This document shows, one piece after another, positions 1 through 7,653 of a stretch of 64,000 nucleotides of DNA. Location: the NCBI GenBank assembly GCA_027623235.1, contig JAQBVJ010000012.1, forward strand, positions 1 through 64,000, given 5' to 3'. Positions within the stretch are counted from its first letter, which is position 1. Each line of letters opens with the position of its first letter. The DNA is from Planctomycetota bacterium (GTDB lineage: Bacteria; Planctomycetota; Planctomycetia; Planctomycetales; Planctomycetaceae). Below the pieces are notes generated by a model. It was not told where the DNA came from. It made no database searches and saw only the letters and a program-made list of their open reading frames with translations. The position numbers and the translations under genes are program-made.

Positions 1-1
1 A

Positions 2-433
2 ATCATGACCCATGACACGAGCGAGCGCAAGTTAACCTATCTTCCGCACACTACCCTGAGTGCGCGCCCCGTCTGCAGCGGCATCTACCTGCGAGGCTGC
101 CCGCAGGTGCAGATCTGGGACACAGAATTCGAAAAGTATTTCAGCCTCGGAAGCCAGAAAGGCTCCGGAGCCCTGTGGAACAACAAGGACAATCCGCGGT
201 TCCCGGACGCCAAAGCCGACAAGCCGGTCGGCGAGTGGAACACGTTTTTCATCCGCCTCGCTGGAGACAAACTGACGGTCAAGCTGAACGACAAACTGGT
301 CGTCGACAAAGTCACGATGGAAAACTACTGGGAGCGAGACAAACCGCTCTACGAAACCGGTTCCATCGAGTTGCAGAATCACGGCAACACATTGTGGTTC
401 CGCAACCTCTACGTGAAAGAGCTCAAAAAGTAG
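2..433 (+). CDS. DUF1080 (3-keto-disaccharide hydrolase-like) protein, C-terminal part
   Basis: This open frame enters from the left edge and ends at a TAG stop, so only about the last 143 residues are present. The motif SGIYLRGCPQVQIWD followed by GSGALWNN, the segment KPVGEWNTFFIRLAGDKLTV and the ending GSIELQNHGNTLWFRNLYVKEL are typical of DUF1080 domains. These have a concanavalin-like fold and are often secreted in planctomycetes, where they are linked to sugar turnover. An ATG at 5 is in frame, but the domain needs more sequence upstream, so it is probably not the true start. The dozen residues just before SGIYLRG look less family-like than the rest; I cannot tell whether that is divergence or damage. 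Another DUF1080 gene lies at 49867-50640. Confidence 0.75.
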   Translation: MMTHDTSERKLTYLPHTTLSARPVCSGIYLRGCPQVQIWDTEFEKYFSLGSQKGSGALWNNKDNPRFPDAKADKPVGEWNTFFIRLAGDKLTVKLNDKLVVDKVTMENYWERDKPLYETGSIELQNHGNTLWFRNLYVKELKK

Positions 434-571
434 GAAGCGTTTCGAGCGGGACCGAACGGCGTTGCACCAGAAATCACTCCCGCTTCGTATCCTCTGCCCG
501 TGCGGTACGGGTCGCCCGCTGATTCTGTCGCCGTGCCGCGCAAATCCAATGTCACCAGAGTTCTGCTGATA

Positions 572-623
572 GTCGCCTTTCGCTCCGCGAAAGAAGCGCT
601 CCCTTCGCAGAGCGAAAGGCGAC
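572..623. repeat. Palindromic intergenic repeat, 14-bp arms
   Basis: A perfect 14-bp inverted repeat (GTCGCCTTTCGCTC at 572-585 and its complement at 610-623) encloses a smaller partial hairpin (CGCGAAAG versus CTTCGC). It lies in the 328-bp gap between the DUF1080 fragment and the PSCyt1-type gene. No T-run follows it, so a plain terminator is unlikely. It resembles the short dispersed palindromes common between planctomycete genes. Confidence 0.6.
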
Positions 624-761
624 ATTCAGCGGAACTCTTGCGCCGCTCCGCGACCTGGGCTTGGCTTTTCAATGGACGACAAGCAACGCTCCTTTTCGGC
701 GGCGAGGCCTCAGCATATCATCCGCCATCGAACTCGCAGACCATCCTCAACAGGAAGACGG

Positions 762-3200
762 ATGAGAATCAGCGTCAGCCTGCCAGCGGTTTTCTATTTT
801 GTACTCCTCAGTGCAGGTCGCTTCGTCTGCGCAGCGGAGCCAGTTGACTTCTCACGCGACATCCGGCCGATCCTGTCTGACCGCTGCTTCCACTGCCACG
901 GCCCCGACGCCAGCAAGCGCGAGGGCGAACTCCGGCTGGACCAGGCTCCGAAAACCGACCGGCTCATCGTCGTCAACGGGCAGCCGGAGAAGAGTCTCCT
1001 TTGGGAGCGAATCATTTCGGCGGATCCGGAAATGCGTATGCCGCCTGTTGAGTCCGGCAAGCCGCTCAAGCCGGAAGAGATTGCCCTCATCCGGAAATGG
1101 ATCGAACAGAGCGGCAACTGGTCGGACCACTGGGCGTTTCTGATTCCGATCCGGACGCTGCCGGCGACGCATGAGGACCGCCGGAACATCGTTGACCGGT
1201 TGCTCGAAGAACGGTTCAAAGCGGAGGGAGTTCAGCCGGCTCCGGAAGCCGACCGCGTGACTCTCATCCGGCGCGTCTCGTTCGATCTGACCGGGCTGCC
1301 GCCGACGCCCGAAGAAGTCGACACGTTTGTGAATGACGATTCGCCCGAGGCCTGGGAGAAGGTCGTCGACCGATTGCTGGCCAGCGAGGCCTATGGCGAG
1401 CGGATGGCGGTTTACTGGCTCGACCTGGTCCGGTACGCCGACACAGTCGGCTATCACGGCGACCAGGATCACAACTCCTCTCCGTATCGCGACTGGGTCA
1501 TCGACGCGTTTATCGACAACATGCCGTTCGATCAGTTCACGCGGACTCAGCTTGCTGGCGATCTGCTGCCGGAGGCGGGGACCGACGAACTCATCGCGAC
1601 GGGCTACAACCGGCTGCTGCAGACCTCGCACGAAGGCGGCGTCCAGGCGAAGGAATACCTCGCCATGTACGCGGCCGATCGGGTGAGGAATCTGTCGGCC
1701 GTGTGGCTCGGCGGGACGCTCGGCTGTGCTCAGTGCCATGACCACAAATTCGACCCGTACACGACGCGCGACTTTTATTCGATGGCCGCGTTCTTTGCAG
1801 ATATCGATGAGGTGGACCATCTGACGCGAGGTTCCAATTCGCTGCCAACCCGTCGAATGCCGGAGATCAAAGTTCACACAAAGAGGGAGCGGGCGCGGCT
1901 CGCGGAACTCACCGGGATCATCGAGAAAACGACGAAAGAACTTGCCAGCGACGATTCTGCGAGTGACCTTTCTCCAGAATCCAAAACAGAGTTGGAGCAG
2001 AAACTGGCCTCGGCAAAGGCCGAGCACGCTGCGATCACGAAGGCAGCTCGGCTGGCGATGATCACGAAATCAGTCAAGCCGCGCGAGATGCGCGTCCTGC
2101 CGCGAGGCGACTGGCTCAACGACAGCGGCGAGGTCGTGCAGCCGAGTATTCCGCATTTTCTGGGAACCATCGATCGCCCTGAGCGGGCAACGCGACTCGA
2201 CCTGGCCAACTGGCTGACCAATCACAAGGGCGGAATCGGTCTGCTGACCGCTCGCGTGTTTGCGAACCGGTTCTGGTATCTGATGTTCGGCCGCGGGCTG
2301 TCGCGGTCGCTCGACGACTTCGGAGGCCAGGGCGAGCCGCCGACTCATCCGAGGCTGCTCGACCGACTGGCGTTTGAATTCGTCGACTCGGGCTGGAATG
2401 TCAAAAGTCAGATGAAGCTGCTGGCGATGAGTGACGCGTACCGACGCTCGAGCGTTTACCCCGCCACCCCCTCACCCGCCCTTCGGGCACCCTCTCCCCC
2501 TGAGGGGGGCGAGGGGACGAAATCGGGAGTGGATCTCAAAACGCGGGCGGAGAAACTTTTCGCCGTGCAAAGCCGATCGCGCCTGCCGGCCGAGATGGTT
2601 CGTGACAACGCACTCGCCGTCAGCGGACTGCTCGTCCAGCAGATCGGCGGAGCCAGCGTGAAGCCGTACCAGCCGGCCGGATACTACCGGCATCTGAATT
2701 TTCCGACGCGGACGTACTCGCATCACACCGACGTGAGGCAGTGGCGGCGCGGGCTGTACGTGCATTGGCAGCGGCAGTTTCTGCATCCGATGATGAAGGC
2801 GTTTGACGGGCCGCGCCGCGAGGAATGCACGGCTCAGCGTGCGAAGTCGAACACCCCGCTCGCCGCGCTGACGCTGCTGAACGACCCGACATTCGTCGAG
2901 GCCGCTCGCGCGTTTGCGACGCGGATTCTTGACGCAGGCGGATCGTCGGACGACGAACGACTCGACGTGGCATTCCGGCTCGCGTTGTCCCGGAAACCGG
3001 ACGAGTTCGAGTCACAGATTCTCACAAGGCTGCTCGCAGAAAGTCGCAAGGGGTTTTCTGCTTCAAAGGAAAGTGCTCAGCAACTGGTGTCGACGGGTCA
3101 GGCTCCCGTTGATAACACACACTCGGCTGCTGAGCTTGCCGCATGGACCACCGTGGCGAGAGCGATACTGAACCTCAATGAAACAAACACACGCAACTGA
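762..3200 (+). CDS. PSCyt1/DUF1549/DUF1553 domain protein (planctomycete cytochrome-type)
   Basis: Secreted protein of 812 residues from the ATG at 762, chosen because it follows AGGAAG and begins a signal peptide (MRISVSLPAVFYFVLLSAG, cut near VCA-AEP). An upstream ATG at 672 would put 30 charged residues before the signal. A heme-type motif CFHCH lies at about residues 42-46 in the PSCyt1 domain. DUF1549 follows at about 143-350 (RVSFDLTGLPPTPEEVD, CAQCHDHKFDP) and DUF1553 fills the last third (LANWLTN, NRFW, RLPAEMVRDNALAVSGLL). The family is expanded in planctomycetes and its reaction is unproven. About 20 residues near 568-588 (PATPSPALRAPSPPEGGEG) are encoded by a palindromic repeat read in frame. 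No DUF1501 gene follows, unlike many relatives. Confidence 0.9.
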   Translation: MRISVSLPAVFYFVLLSAGRFVCAAEPVDFSRDIRPILSDRCFHCHGPDASKREGELRLDQAPKTDRLIVVNGQPEKSLLWERIISADPEMRMPPVESGKPLKPEEIALIRKWIEQSGNWSDHWAFLIPIRTLPATHEDRRNIVDRLLEERFKAEGVQPAPEADRVTLIRRVSFDLTGLPPTPEEVDTFVNDDSPEAWEKVVDRLLASEAYGERMAVYWLDLVRYADTVGYHGDQDHNSSPYRDWVIDAFIDNMPFDQFTRTQLAGDLLPEAGTDELIATGYNRLLQTSHEGGVQAKEYLAMYAADRVRNLSAVWLGGTLGCAQCHDHKFDPYTTRDFYSMAAFFADIDEVDHLTRGSNSLPTRRMPEIKVHTKRERARLAELTGIIEKTTKELASDDSASDLSPESKTELEQKLASAKAEHAAITKAARLAMITKSVKPREMRVLPRGDWLNDSGEVVQPSIPHFLGTIDRPERATRLDLANWLTNHKGGIGLLTARVFANRFWYLMFGRGLSRSLDDFGGQGEPPTHPRLLDRLAFEFVDSGWNVKSQMKLLAMSDAYRRSSVYPATPSPALRAPSPPEGGEGTKSGVDLKTRAEKLFAVQSRSRLPAEMVRDNALAVSGLLVQQIGGASVKPYQPAGYYRHLNFPTRTYSHHTDVRQWRRGLYVHWQRQFLHPMMKAFDGPRREECTAQRAKSNTPLAALTLLNDPTFVEAARAFATRILDAGGSSDDERLDVAFRLALSRKPDEFESQILTRLLAESRKGFSASKESAQQLVSTGQAPVDNTHSAAELAAWTTVARAILNLNETNTRN
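2467..2516. repeat. Palindromic repeat inside the PSCyt1-type gene
   Basis: Outer arms CCCCTCACCC (ending 2477) and GGGCGAGGGG (2507-2516) pair with one mismatch. Between them are two small hairpins, GCCC-TTC-GGGC (2478-2488) and CCCCC-TGA-GGGGG (2496-2508). The layout matches a type of dispersed planctomycete intergenic palindrome, but here it is read through in frame as a Pro/Gly-rich insert within DUF1553. Confidence 0.65.
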
Positions 3201-3381
3201 CACGTTGCCGGGCTCACACACCCGCACCCCAAATTTCACACGAGCGACAACCTGCCTGGACGGCTGGCTCAATGGGGCCATCGAGGTCTCGGGGTTCGTT
3301 GCCCCGTCTTCGTTCGCCCCGCACCGGGAGCCGTTGAGGAATCGCGCCTCGCGAGGTTTGGCTCGCACCGGCCGCAGGTCT

Positions 3382-3618
3382 GTGCCGATCATCCGACGAC
3401 TTTCCAAGTCCATTTCCGACTGGGGCGTTGTCTCTGCCATGGCCGTGATGATGCTCATCGCGGTCGTGGGTGGTCTGGAGTTCGGCCTGGATGTGAGGCA
3501 GTTGAACATCGCCGCCACCGCCTCGGCAATCTGCGTCCTCAGCCTGTTCGCAGTCGTCGACGAGGTCCGGCATCGTCGACAGACCAGGCCGCAGACGGAA
3601 CGTCGATCGCCTGTCTGA
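3382..3618 (+). CDS. Small two-helix membrane protein, hypothetical
   Basis: Not recognised. The frame is open from 3178, overlapping the end of the gene before it, but its first 68 codons look like non-coding translation. The GTG at 3382 is used here because it directly precedes the only protein-like part: a basic start (RRLSKSI), a hydrophobic segment at about residues 17-36 (VVSAMAVMMLIAVVGGLEFG), a second one at about 44-63 (AATASAICVLSLFAVV), and a basic tail. This gives 78 residues with two likely membrane helices. A short AGG lies upstream. Reading frames on the other strand here are shadows of unrelated composition. Both existence and start are uncertain. Confidence 0.35.
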   Translation: MPIIRRLSKSISDWGVVSAMAVMMLIAVVGGLEFGLDVRQLNIAATASAICVLSLFAVVDEVRHRRQTRPQTERRSPV

Positions 3619-3700
3619 GCGGTCGTTCTCGTTTGCGGTCAGCGATCGCGAACCGATAGCTTTCCGGGTTGAGTCTGAAATCCTCATCCCGGAGAGCAGC

Positions 3701-6283
3701 ATGCCTCGCTTCGATTTTCTGTTCACGCGGTCTGCCTGTCGCGGTGCACTGGCTTTGCCCGTGCTGTGTTTGCTTCTTAGCGCCACTTCGTTTGCCGAGG
3801 AAGAACTGCGGACCGCTGCCTCGCGGCCGGTTGACATTCTCCACATACGGCTCGATCTGGATGTAAAACTGAAGGAGAGGACCGTCGCTGGTTCGGCCAC
3901 GATTGATTTTGCGGCGATTCAACCAGCTCGGATCCTCTCGCTGAATGCGGTGGGCCACGAGGTCAGCCGAGTGCTGGTGCCTGGTGCCGGTGCGGAATCG
4001 AAGTCGCTTTCGTTTGAGAACACAGGCAAGACGCTCGACATCGATCTCGGCCGGACACTGGCGCGAGGCGACAAACTTCAGATCCAAATCGACTACAAAG
4101 TCAGAGACCCCGAAGCCGGTCTCTATTTTTTCCAGCCGACGAAAGCCGAGCCCGATGTCCCGCTGACCGTGTGGAGCCAGGGCGAGCCCGTCGCAAACAG
4201 CCACTGGTTTCCGTGCCTGGACAACCCGAACGAACGGCAGACGACGGAACTGCTCGCGACGGTCGATGACGGATTCGAAGTTCTCTCCAACGGAACGCTG
4301 GTCGAAAAAAAGCAGCTCAAGGATGGCCGCGTGCAGTTTCACTGGAAACAGGCGAAGCCACACGTTGCGTACCTCGTCACCCTGGTCGTCGGTGAGTTTG
4401 AAGTCGGACGGGCCGAATGGCGAGGCCGGCCCGTCACGTACTACGTTCACAAATCCCGCGCCGTCGACATGGAGCGGACGTTTCGCAACACGCCGAAAAT
4501 GCTCGACTTCTTCAGCGAGCGATTCGGCATTGAGTACCCCTGGGAAAAGTACGCTCAGGTCGTGGTTGAGCAGTTCATGTGGGGCGGCATGGAGAACACA
4601 AGTGCGACGACGCTTTACCCGGCGACGATGCACGATGAGCGGGCTCTGATCGATGGCAACCCGGACTGGCTGATTGCTCACGAACTGGGGCATCAGTGGT
4701 GGGGCGACCTGGTGACCTGCAAAGACTGGTCACACCTGTGGCTCAACGAGGGCTTTGCGACGTACTGCGAAACACTCTGGGCCGAGCACTACATGGGCCG
4801 CGATGAGCGGGATTATCTGCTGTTCACCGAGAGTCAGCAGGCGCGATCGGGCTCGGCCCTCACGCGACCGGTGGTCGATCGTCGCTACCCGGATCCGTCA
4901 ACGATGTTCGACTCGCGAGCCTATCCGAAAGGCGGCTGGATTCTGCACATGCTCCGCAGCCGGCTTGGCGATGACGACTTCTTCCGAGGCATTCAGCGCT
5001 ACGGCACGGTTTACGCTTACCAGACGGTTGAGACGAACGATCTGCGTGAGATCTTTGAAAAGCTCTACGGCGTCTCGCTCGAACGATTTTTTCACGACTG
5101 GACCGAGCGGCCAGGCCACCCGATCGTCCTGATCAAGTCGAGCTACTCGGCCAAAGACAAGCAGATGAAAATTGAAATCAAGCAGACTCAGAAGGAAGAG
5201 CCGTTTCACATTCCCCTGCACATTGAGTTCGCCATGCCGGATGGCGAAACGCCGGTCGTGCTCGACCGATTCATGACCGATCGAGAATTCACGGTCTACC
5301 TGCCCGTCGAGAAGCGACCGACTCAGATTCGTGTCGATCCGGAAGTCACTCTCCTGGCCGAGATCAAAGAAGAGAAAGCCAACGACTGGTGGCAGGCTCA
5401 GCTTTCGGCCCCGAGCGTCGTTGAGCGGATTCGGGCGATCGAGCATCTGGTTACCGGAAAGACCGATGCCAATCGGGAAGCCATCGCCCGGGTTTTGAAG
5501 GACGATCCGTTCTGGGGAGTCCGTGTCGAAGCGGCAAAAGCGATCCGCAAACTCGCGGGCGACAGCGGTCGGCAGGCGCTCCTGGCCGGTCTCGATCAGC
5601 CGGACGCCAGAGTCCGCAAGGCCTGCGTCGACGGCCTCAGCTCGTTCAGTGGCAACGCGGAAGTCATCGCCGCTCTGACGACAAAGAACGAGAAAGGCGA
5701 CGAGAGCTACAACGTCGAGGCCGCGACGATCGCCTCGCTGGTGAGTGTGCTCAAAGAGACGCCGGTCGCTCTCCTTCAATCGGCGCTCGAAAAACCCTCG
5801 CACCGCGAGGCGATCCGACTCGCCGCGCTGCGAGGGCTCGCGAAGTCCGATGACCCGAAGATTCTCAACCTGCTTGTCGAGTGGACACAGCGAGGCAAAC
5901 CCCGTGAGTGTCGACACGAAGCCATCCGGCAGATCGCCACCGTGGTCAATCGATCGAAACCGGATGCGAAAGTCACCGATCCGATCGTCAATCGATTCGT
6001 CGAGATGTTCGACGAAGACGAGGGACCTCGCACGCGACAGGTCGTCGCCGAGACTTTAGGCCGACTTGGAATCCGTGCGCGAGTGTCGGCAGACCGCCTC
6101 CGTGTGCTCGCTGATGCCGACCCGAACGGACGAGTCCGGGAGGCGGCAAAGAAAGCGGCGGATGAAACTCAGAAGGAACCGAGTTCAGCGGCTGAACTGG
6201 CTCGCCTTCAGAAGGAGGTGGAAGCCGCCAATAAGCGAAACAGCGACCTCGAGAAACGGCTCGAAAAGCTGGAAAGCAAATAG
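3701..6283 (+). CDS. M1 family zinc aminopeptidase with C-terminal HEAT repeats
   Basis: Exported protein of 860 residues. A signal peptide (residues 1-32, ending near TSFA-EEE) is followed by the M1 N-terminal beta domain. The exopeptidase motif reads GGMEN at about 294-298 in place of GAMEN. The zinc site is HELGH at 327-331 with the third ligand Glu at about 350 (WLNEGFAT), the family's HEXXH-x18-E spacing. From about residue 560 onward, alpha-helical repeats resemble HEAT units (VRVEAAKAIRKLAG, ARVRKACVDGLSSF), and the last 30 residues form a coiled coil (EKRLEKLESK). It should remove N-terminal residues from peptides outside the cytoplasm; the HEAT part suggests a binding surface. It stands alone, with a terminator-like hairpin about 215 bp downstream. 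Confidence 0.92.
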   Translation: MPRFDFLFTRSACRGALALPVLCLLLSATSFAEEELRTAASRPVDILHIRLDLDVKLKERTVAGSATIDFAAIQPARILSLNAVGHEVSRVLVPGAGAESKSLSFENTGKTLDIDLGRTLARGDKLQIQIDYKVRDPEAGLYFFQPTKAEPDVPLTVWSQGEPVANSHWFPCLDNPNERQTTELLATVDDGFEVLSNGTLVEKKQLKDGRVQFHWKQAKPHVAYLVTLVVGEFEVGRAEWRGRPVTYYVHKSRAVDMERTFRNTPKMLDFFSERFGIEYPWEKYAQVVVEQFMWGGMENTSATTLYPATMHDERALIDGNPDWLIAHELGHQWWGDLVTCKDWSHLWLNEGFATYCETLWAEHYMGRDERDYLLFTESQQARSGSALTRPVVDRRYPDPSTMFDSRAYPKGGWILHMLRSRLGDDDFFRGIQRYGTVYAYQTVETNDLREIFEKLYGVSLERFFHDWTERPGHPIVLIKSSYSAKDKQMKIEIKQTQKEEPFHIPLHIEFAMPDGETPVVLDRFMTDREFTVYLPVEKRPTQIRVDPEVTLLAEIKEEKANDWWQAQLSAPSVVERIRAIEHLVTGKTDANREAIARVLKDDPFWGVRVEAAKAIRKLAGDSGRQALLAGLDQPDARVRKACVDGLSSFSGNAEVIAALTTKNEKGDESYNVEAATIASLVSVLKETPVALLQSALEKPSHREAIRLAALRGLAKSDDPKILNLLVEWTQRGKPRECRHEAIRQIATVVNRSKPDAKVTDPIVNRFVEMFDEDEGPRTRQVVAETLGRLGIRARVSADRLRVLADADPNGRVREAAKKAADETQKEPSSAAELARLQKEVEAANKRNSDLEKRLEKLESK

Positions 6284-6497
6284 CGTATCGGGCTTCGCCC
6301 TGTGTGGCGGTGGGGGTTTCGGGTTGTGATCTGCCGGGAACATCGATCTCGCCATAACACCTCGAAAGCCTCACCAAAACATTTCATTGTGAATGGCGAT
6401 TTGACGATACTCAATGAGCAGCCGGTCGTTTGCGTCGCATTGCCGCTGGCCCGCGCGCGGTGTGACGTGGCCGGCTGCATTTTTCAGTCTGATCCAG

Positions 6498-6527
6498 GGC
6501 CCGGCAGGAATTCTGCCGGGCCTTTTT
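6498..6527 (+). terminator. Rho-independent terminator between convergent genes
   Basis: A perfect 10-bp stem, GGCCCGGCAG (6498-6507) and CTGCCGGGCC (6513-6522), with a five-base loop is followed directly by TTTTT. It would stop rightward transcription from the aminopeptidase gene before it runs into the convergent NHL-repeat gene. The reverse strand lacks a T-run here. Confidence 0.75.
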
Positions 6528-6534
6528 GCTTTGG

Positions 6535-7617
6535 TCACTGCTCTGCCGGAAGTCTGCGGACTTTGTGGTTCTCGCTGTCGCCGACGTAGACATTGCCCGC
6601 CGAGTCCACGAACACACCGTGCAGCCGCGCGGTCCGACAGCGGAGCGGGCTGCCGTCCGGGCCGTCCCCTCGCTCACCGTCGCCAATGACCGTTTCCAGA
6701 ATCCCGGACGCAGCCCGGATCGCGCGAACCGTGTGACTTTCCGTGTCGGCCAGGTAGATGTCTCCGTTTGGCGCAACGGCAATGCCCTTCGGCCCGGAGA
6801 GCGTCGCCAGCTTTGCCGGACCGCCGTTGCCTGTGAATCCTTTCTGACCGGTTCCCGCAAGGTGATGCAGCGTGCGGGATTTCAAGTCGATCCGGTAAAC
6901 CTGATTGCCTTCCCGCAGAGCCAGAAACAGCGAATGTTTCCCGTCAAAGTCGAGAGCCCGTGGCCCGTTGAGCGGCGTGCCGTCGAGCGTGGCTCCGTCC
7001 GGCGTTGCCTTCTTCTCGCCCGTTCCGGCAAACGTTTCGATCTTGCCGGTTGCCAGATCGACGACGCGGACCCGGTGGTTGCCGATGTCGCAGATGTAAA
7101 GGTGACCGTCTTTGTCGAGGGTGATTGAGTGAGGCGATCTCAATTGAGCCTTCGTCGCCGGCCCGCCGTCGCCGGAGAACCCGGCTTCCCCTGTTCCGGC
7201 AACTGTCGAGATGACGCCCGTCTTCGCGTCGACGCGGCGGACAAGGTTGTTTTTCATCTCGACGAAAAAGATGTTGCCGTGTTTGTCGAATCGGACTTCG
7301 TAGGGCTCATTCAGCTGTGCCTTTGCCGCCGGTCCACCGTCTCCCGAATACCCCTGCGTCCCGTTGCCGGCGACGAGCGTCAGCCGCCCGGTTTTCTCAT
7401 CGAGCTTTCGTACGACGTGCGACTTGATCTCGCAGATGTAGAGGTGTCCGTCCGGGCCTTTTGCGATGCCGTACGGCTCCCCGACCGGAGTCTGTTTCGC
7501 GATCGGAGTCCCCGCTTCGTATCCCGCCGTCCCCGTCCCGGCAATCGTGACAACGTCGGCAGCACTCGCCGTCAGACACAAACTCAAAACGGCGGGCAAT
7601 GTGAATAGCAGTCTCAC
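6535..7617 (-). CDS. Secreted NHL-repeat protein (beta-propeller)
   Basis: Exported protein of 360 residues when read from the GTG at 7617. That start opens a clean signal peptide (VRLLFTLPAVLSLCLTASAA) and has GGAG upstream; the frame also offers an ATG at 7650. The body is a series of NHL-type blades, each with a pattern like GYSGDGGPAAKAQLNEPYEV and then a hydrophobic strand such as GHLYICDIGNHRVRVVD. At least five blades are visible, enough for a six-bladed beta-propeller. Such propellers usually bind proteins or ligands and carry no conserved enzyme site. Four codons separate its frame from the next gene upstream on the same strand, so the two may be cotranscribed. The true binding partner cannot be told from sequence. 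Confidence 0.85.
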   Translation of the reverse strand: MRLLFTLPAVLSLCLTASAADVVTIAGTGTAGYEAGTPIAKQTPVGEPYGIAKGPDGHLYICEIKSHVVRKLDEKTGRLTLVAGNGTQGYSGDGGPAAKAQLNEPYEVRFDKHGNIFFVEMKNNLVRRVDAKTGVISTVAGTGEAGFSGDGGPATKAQLRSPHSITLDKDGHLYICDIGNHRVRVVDLATGKIETFAGTGEKKATPDGATLDGTPLNGPRALDFDGKHSLFLALREGNQVYRIDLKSRTLHHLAGTGQKGFTGNGGPAKLATLSGPKGIAVAPNGDIYLADTESHTVRAIRAASGILETVIGDGERGDGPDGSPLRCRTARLHGVFVDSAGNVYVGDSENHKVRRLPAEQ

Positions 7618-7653
7618 CAGGCCATCTCCATCAGCAAGGGGATCGGACAATTC

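Noticed and set aside
3539-4693. Open frame of 384 codons on the - strand opposite the aminopeptidase gene
   Set aside because: It covers the well-supported M1 zinc site on the other strand and its own translation has no domain or start site.
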